Assembly: GCA_934098345.1 (NCBI GenBank)
Contig: CAKONX010000061.1
Coordinates: forward strand, 1 to 6,480
Origin: an uncultured Bacilli bacterium
GTDB lineage: Bacteria; Bacillota_I; Bacilli_A; RF39; UBA660
DNA length: 6,480 nt
Direction of reading: 5' to 3'
This document shows positions 5,892 to 6,480 of the stretch, piece by piece. The stretch's first letter is position 1. The number at the start of each line of letters is the position of its first letter. Below the pieces are notes generated by a model. That model saw only the letters and a program-made list of their open reading frames with translations, was not told the origin of the DNA and searched no databases. Both the position numbers and the translations under genes were made by a program.

Positions 5892-5943
5892 GAAACCAAA
5901 CGTGGTAAGCATCGAGCCTCTTAAGAAACTCCTGCTTCTCACT
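5857..5943 (-). ncRNA. Putative ~87-nt regulatory RNA convergent to the small-peptide gene (candidate antitoxin RNA)
   Basis: Read on the - strand, a consensus-like promoter (5978 to 5950) is followed by about 87 bases with no start codon plus ribosome site, ending in a strong terminator at 5891-5857. The RNA would begin with GUGAGAAGCAGGAG and contain a central hairpin, GAUGC-UU-ACCA-CGUU-UGGU-UUC-GCAUC (+ strand 5887-5913). It ends five bases beyond the peptide's stop codon, so it overlaps only the 3' untranslated part of the peptide mRNA if that mRNA extends this far. Its arrangement recalls the RNA I/RNA II par loci of Gram-positive plasmids, in which toxin and antitoxin RNAs converge on a shared terminator, but the direct repeats of par are replaced here by inverted ones. 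Existence is inferred from paired promoter and terminator. Confidence 0.6.
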
Positions 5944-5949
5944 AAATAA

Positions 5950-5978
5950 AATATAACATAAACTTTATAACTTTTCAA
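5950..5978 (-). promoter_or_regulatory. Sigma-A promoter of the - strand RNA
   Basis: On the - strand, TTGAAA (complement of 5973-5978) and TATATT (complement of 5950-5955) are separated by exactly 17 bases, with a TG one base upstream of the -10 (TGTTATATT). Transcription would start around 5943-5942. It lies back-to-back with the + strand promoter at 5988. Confidence 0.75.
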
Positions 5979-5987
5979 CAGAAAAAT

Positions 5988-6015
5988 TTGACATTCGTGT
6001 AGGTCATGATATACT
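5988..6015 (+). promoter_or_regulatory. Sigma-A promoter of the downstream exported-protein gene
   Basis: TTGACA (5988-5993) and TATACT (6010-6015) are 16 bases apart, and the -10 carries the TGN extension (TGATATACT). Transcription would start near 6022, followed by AGAGGAG (6031-6037) nine bases before the ATG at 6047. The -35 is only nine bases from the -35 of the divergent RNA promoter, so polymerase binding at the two may interfere. Confidence 0.8.
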
Positions 6016-6046
6016 AAAAATGTAAAAAATAGAGGAGTTGTGAACA

Positions 6047-6480
6047 ATGAAAAAGAAAACAAGTATAGTAATAGTTGTACTATTATTGGCAATAGGATTT
6101 GCTGCTGTATCAACAACATTAATAATTAACGGAAGTGTGAATATCGGAGAAAATACAGATGACTTTTCTGTAATCTTTACAAAGGCAACATTAGATGGAA
6201 CAGATGTATATGCATCTGTTATAGATGATACTAAAAAAATCATTACATTTGAAGCAAGTGATTTAAAAACATTAAATCAAACTTCAGTATTAAATTATGA
6301 AGTAACAAATAATTCAGCAAACTATGATGCAGAAGTGCAAGTGAATTGCAAGACAAAAGAAAATACAACAGCAAAATATACAAGTATAAAAAATGAACTA
6401 GATGGAAATGCAACAGTAATTAAAGCAAAAGAAACTTTAAACGGAACATTAACAGTAACATTAAACAAGACTGCAACTGA
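6047..6480 (+). CDS. N-terminal part of an exported/surface-anchored protein (3' end outside window)
   Basis: 144 residues are visible, open to the right edge. Lys-rich N-terminus MKKKTS, then a hydrophobic segment (residues 6-27, with LLLAIGFAAVSTTLII), then a polar Thr/Asn-rich extracellular region. This looks like a signal peptide or N-terminal anchor, reminiscent of pilin-like or SipW/TasA-type leaders. No classical AXA cleavage site is obvious. After that come strand-forming repeats (ITFEASDLKTLNQTSVLNYEVTNNS, 66-90; GTLTVTLNKT, 133-142) typical of Ig-like surface modules, and a lone Cys at 101. Start chosen from AGAGGAG nine bases upstream. I know no function for this family. It may belong to the same class of multidomain surface proteins as the truncated gene at the left edge, which would normally start with such a leader; that link is inference. 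Confidence 0.8.
   Translation, partial: MKKKTSIVIVVLLLAIGFAAVSTTLIINGSVNIGENTDDFSVIFTKATLDGTDVYASVIDDTKKIITFEASDLKTLNQTSVLNYEVTNNSANYDAEVQVNCKTKENTTAKYTSIKNELDGNATVIKAKETLNGTLTVTLNKTAT

Larger units (their letters stand above)
5682..5940. repeat. Inverted similarity between the 5' ends of the two convergent RNAs
   Basis: Three blocks on the + strand recur inverted near the other end. GAGAAGCAAGAG (5682-5693) matches the complement of 5929-5940 at 11 of 12 bases. GATGCTTATCAC (5696-5707) matches the complement of 5902-5913 at 11 of 12. AGAGGCT (5717-5723) matches the complement of 5915-5921 exactly, but in a different order. The peptide mRNA and the opposing RNA therefore start with nearly the same words. 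In a read-through + transcript the 5' leader could pair with the 3' end. Confidence 0.6.

Noticed and set aside
5682..5940. Miniature inverted-repeat transposon
   Set aside because: The end repeats are only ~12 bases, internal blocks are out of order, no clear target duplication is seen and both promoters lie outside the repeats. It cannot be fully excluded without a copy-number search.
5847..6243. Two hydrophobic reverse-strand open frames
   Set aside because: They are antisense to the start of the exported-protein gene; their hydrophobicity mirrors the AT-rich signal-peptide region, and one runs through the promoters and the RNA terminator.
1..6480. CRISPR array, tRNA, rRNA, transposase or DGR template repeat
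   Set aside because: No regularly spaced repeats, cloverleaf signals, transposase-like frames or second copy of the 785-896 segment were seen.

Overview
The window looks like chromosomal DNA of a low-GC, endospore-forming Firmicute (Bacilli/Clostridia-like), probably an uncultured gut lineage. The support is the very AT-rich sequence, a clear forespore sigma factor (SigG), Firmicute-type ribosome binding sites and sigma-A promoters, and the YmfF/YmfH peptidase pair. TGA ends SigG at the family's normal C-terminus, so the standard bacterial code applies rather than the Mycoplasma code. The species is an inference. All genes supported as protein-coding are on the + strand.

Layout. (1) 1-899 is the 3' part of a large, probably surface-exposed protein ending in a sulfatase-modifying-factor / C-type-lectin-like domain, closed by an intrinsic terminator. 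(2) 933-1753 is sigG behind a sequence that matches a sigma-G promoter. The -10 element overlaps the only ATG, so translation probably starts downstream at an unusual codon. (3) 1751-4281 is a two-gene unit with its own extended -10 promoter. It encodes an M16 peptidase-like protein without the zinc motif (YmfF type) and, overlapping it by 11 bases, one with an intact HxxEH motif (YmfH type). (4) 4312-5594 is a monocistronic SPFH/virion-core-like (YdjI-type) protein with a C-terminal zinc ribbon, with its own promoter and terminators on both sides. (5) 5595-6046 has no long gene but is dense with signals. It holds tandem Spo0A-like boxes, a near-consensus sigma-A promoter, a structured leader that buries the ribosome binding site of a 25-residue hydrophobic peptide, and a convergent ~87-nt RNA on the - strand with its own promoter and terminator. 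This resembles a type I toxin-antitoxin locus, although the peptide matches no family I can name with certainty. (6) 6047-6480 is the 5' part of another exported protein with its own strong promoter.

The main candidate for something undescribed is region 5: a small membrane-peptide gene facing an antisense-strand RNA. The two RNAs begin with nearly the same sequence, and the peptide promoter may be driven by the sporulation master regulator Spo0A. Together with sigG this suggests, as inference only, a sporulation- or stationary-phase-linked peptide/RNA module between surface-protein genes.
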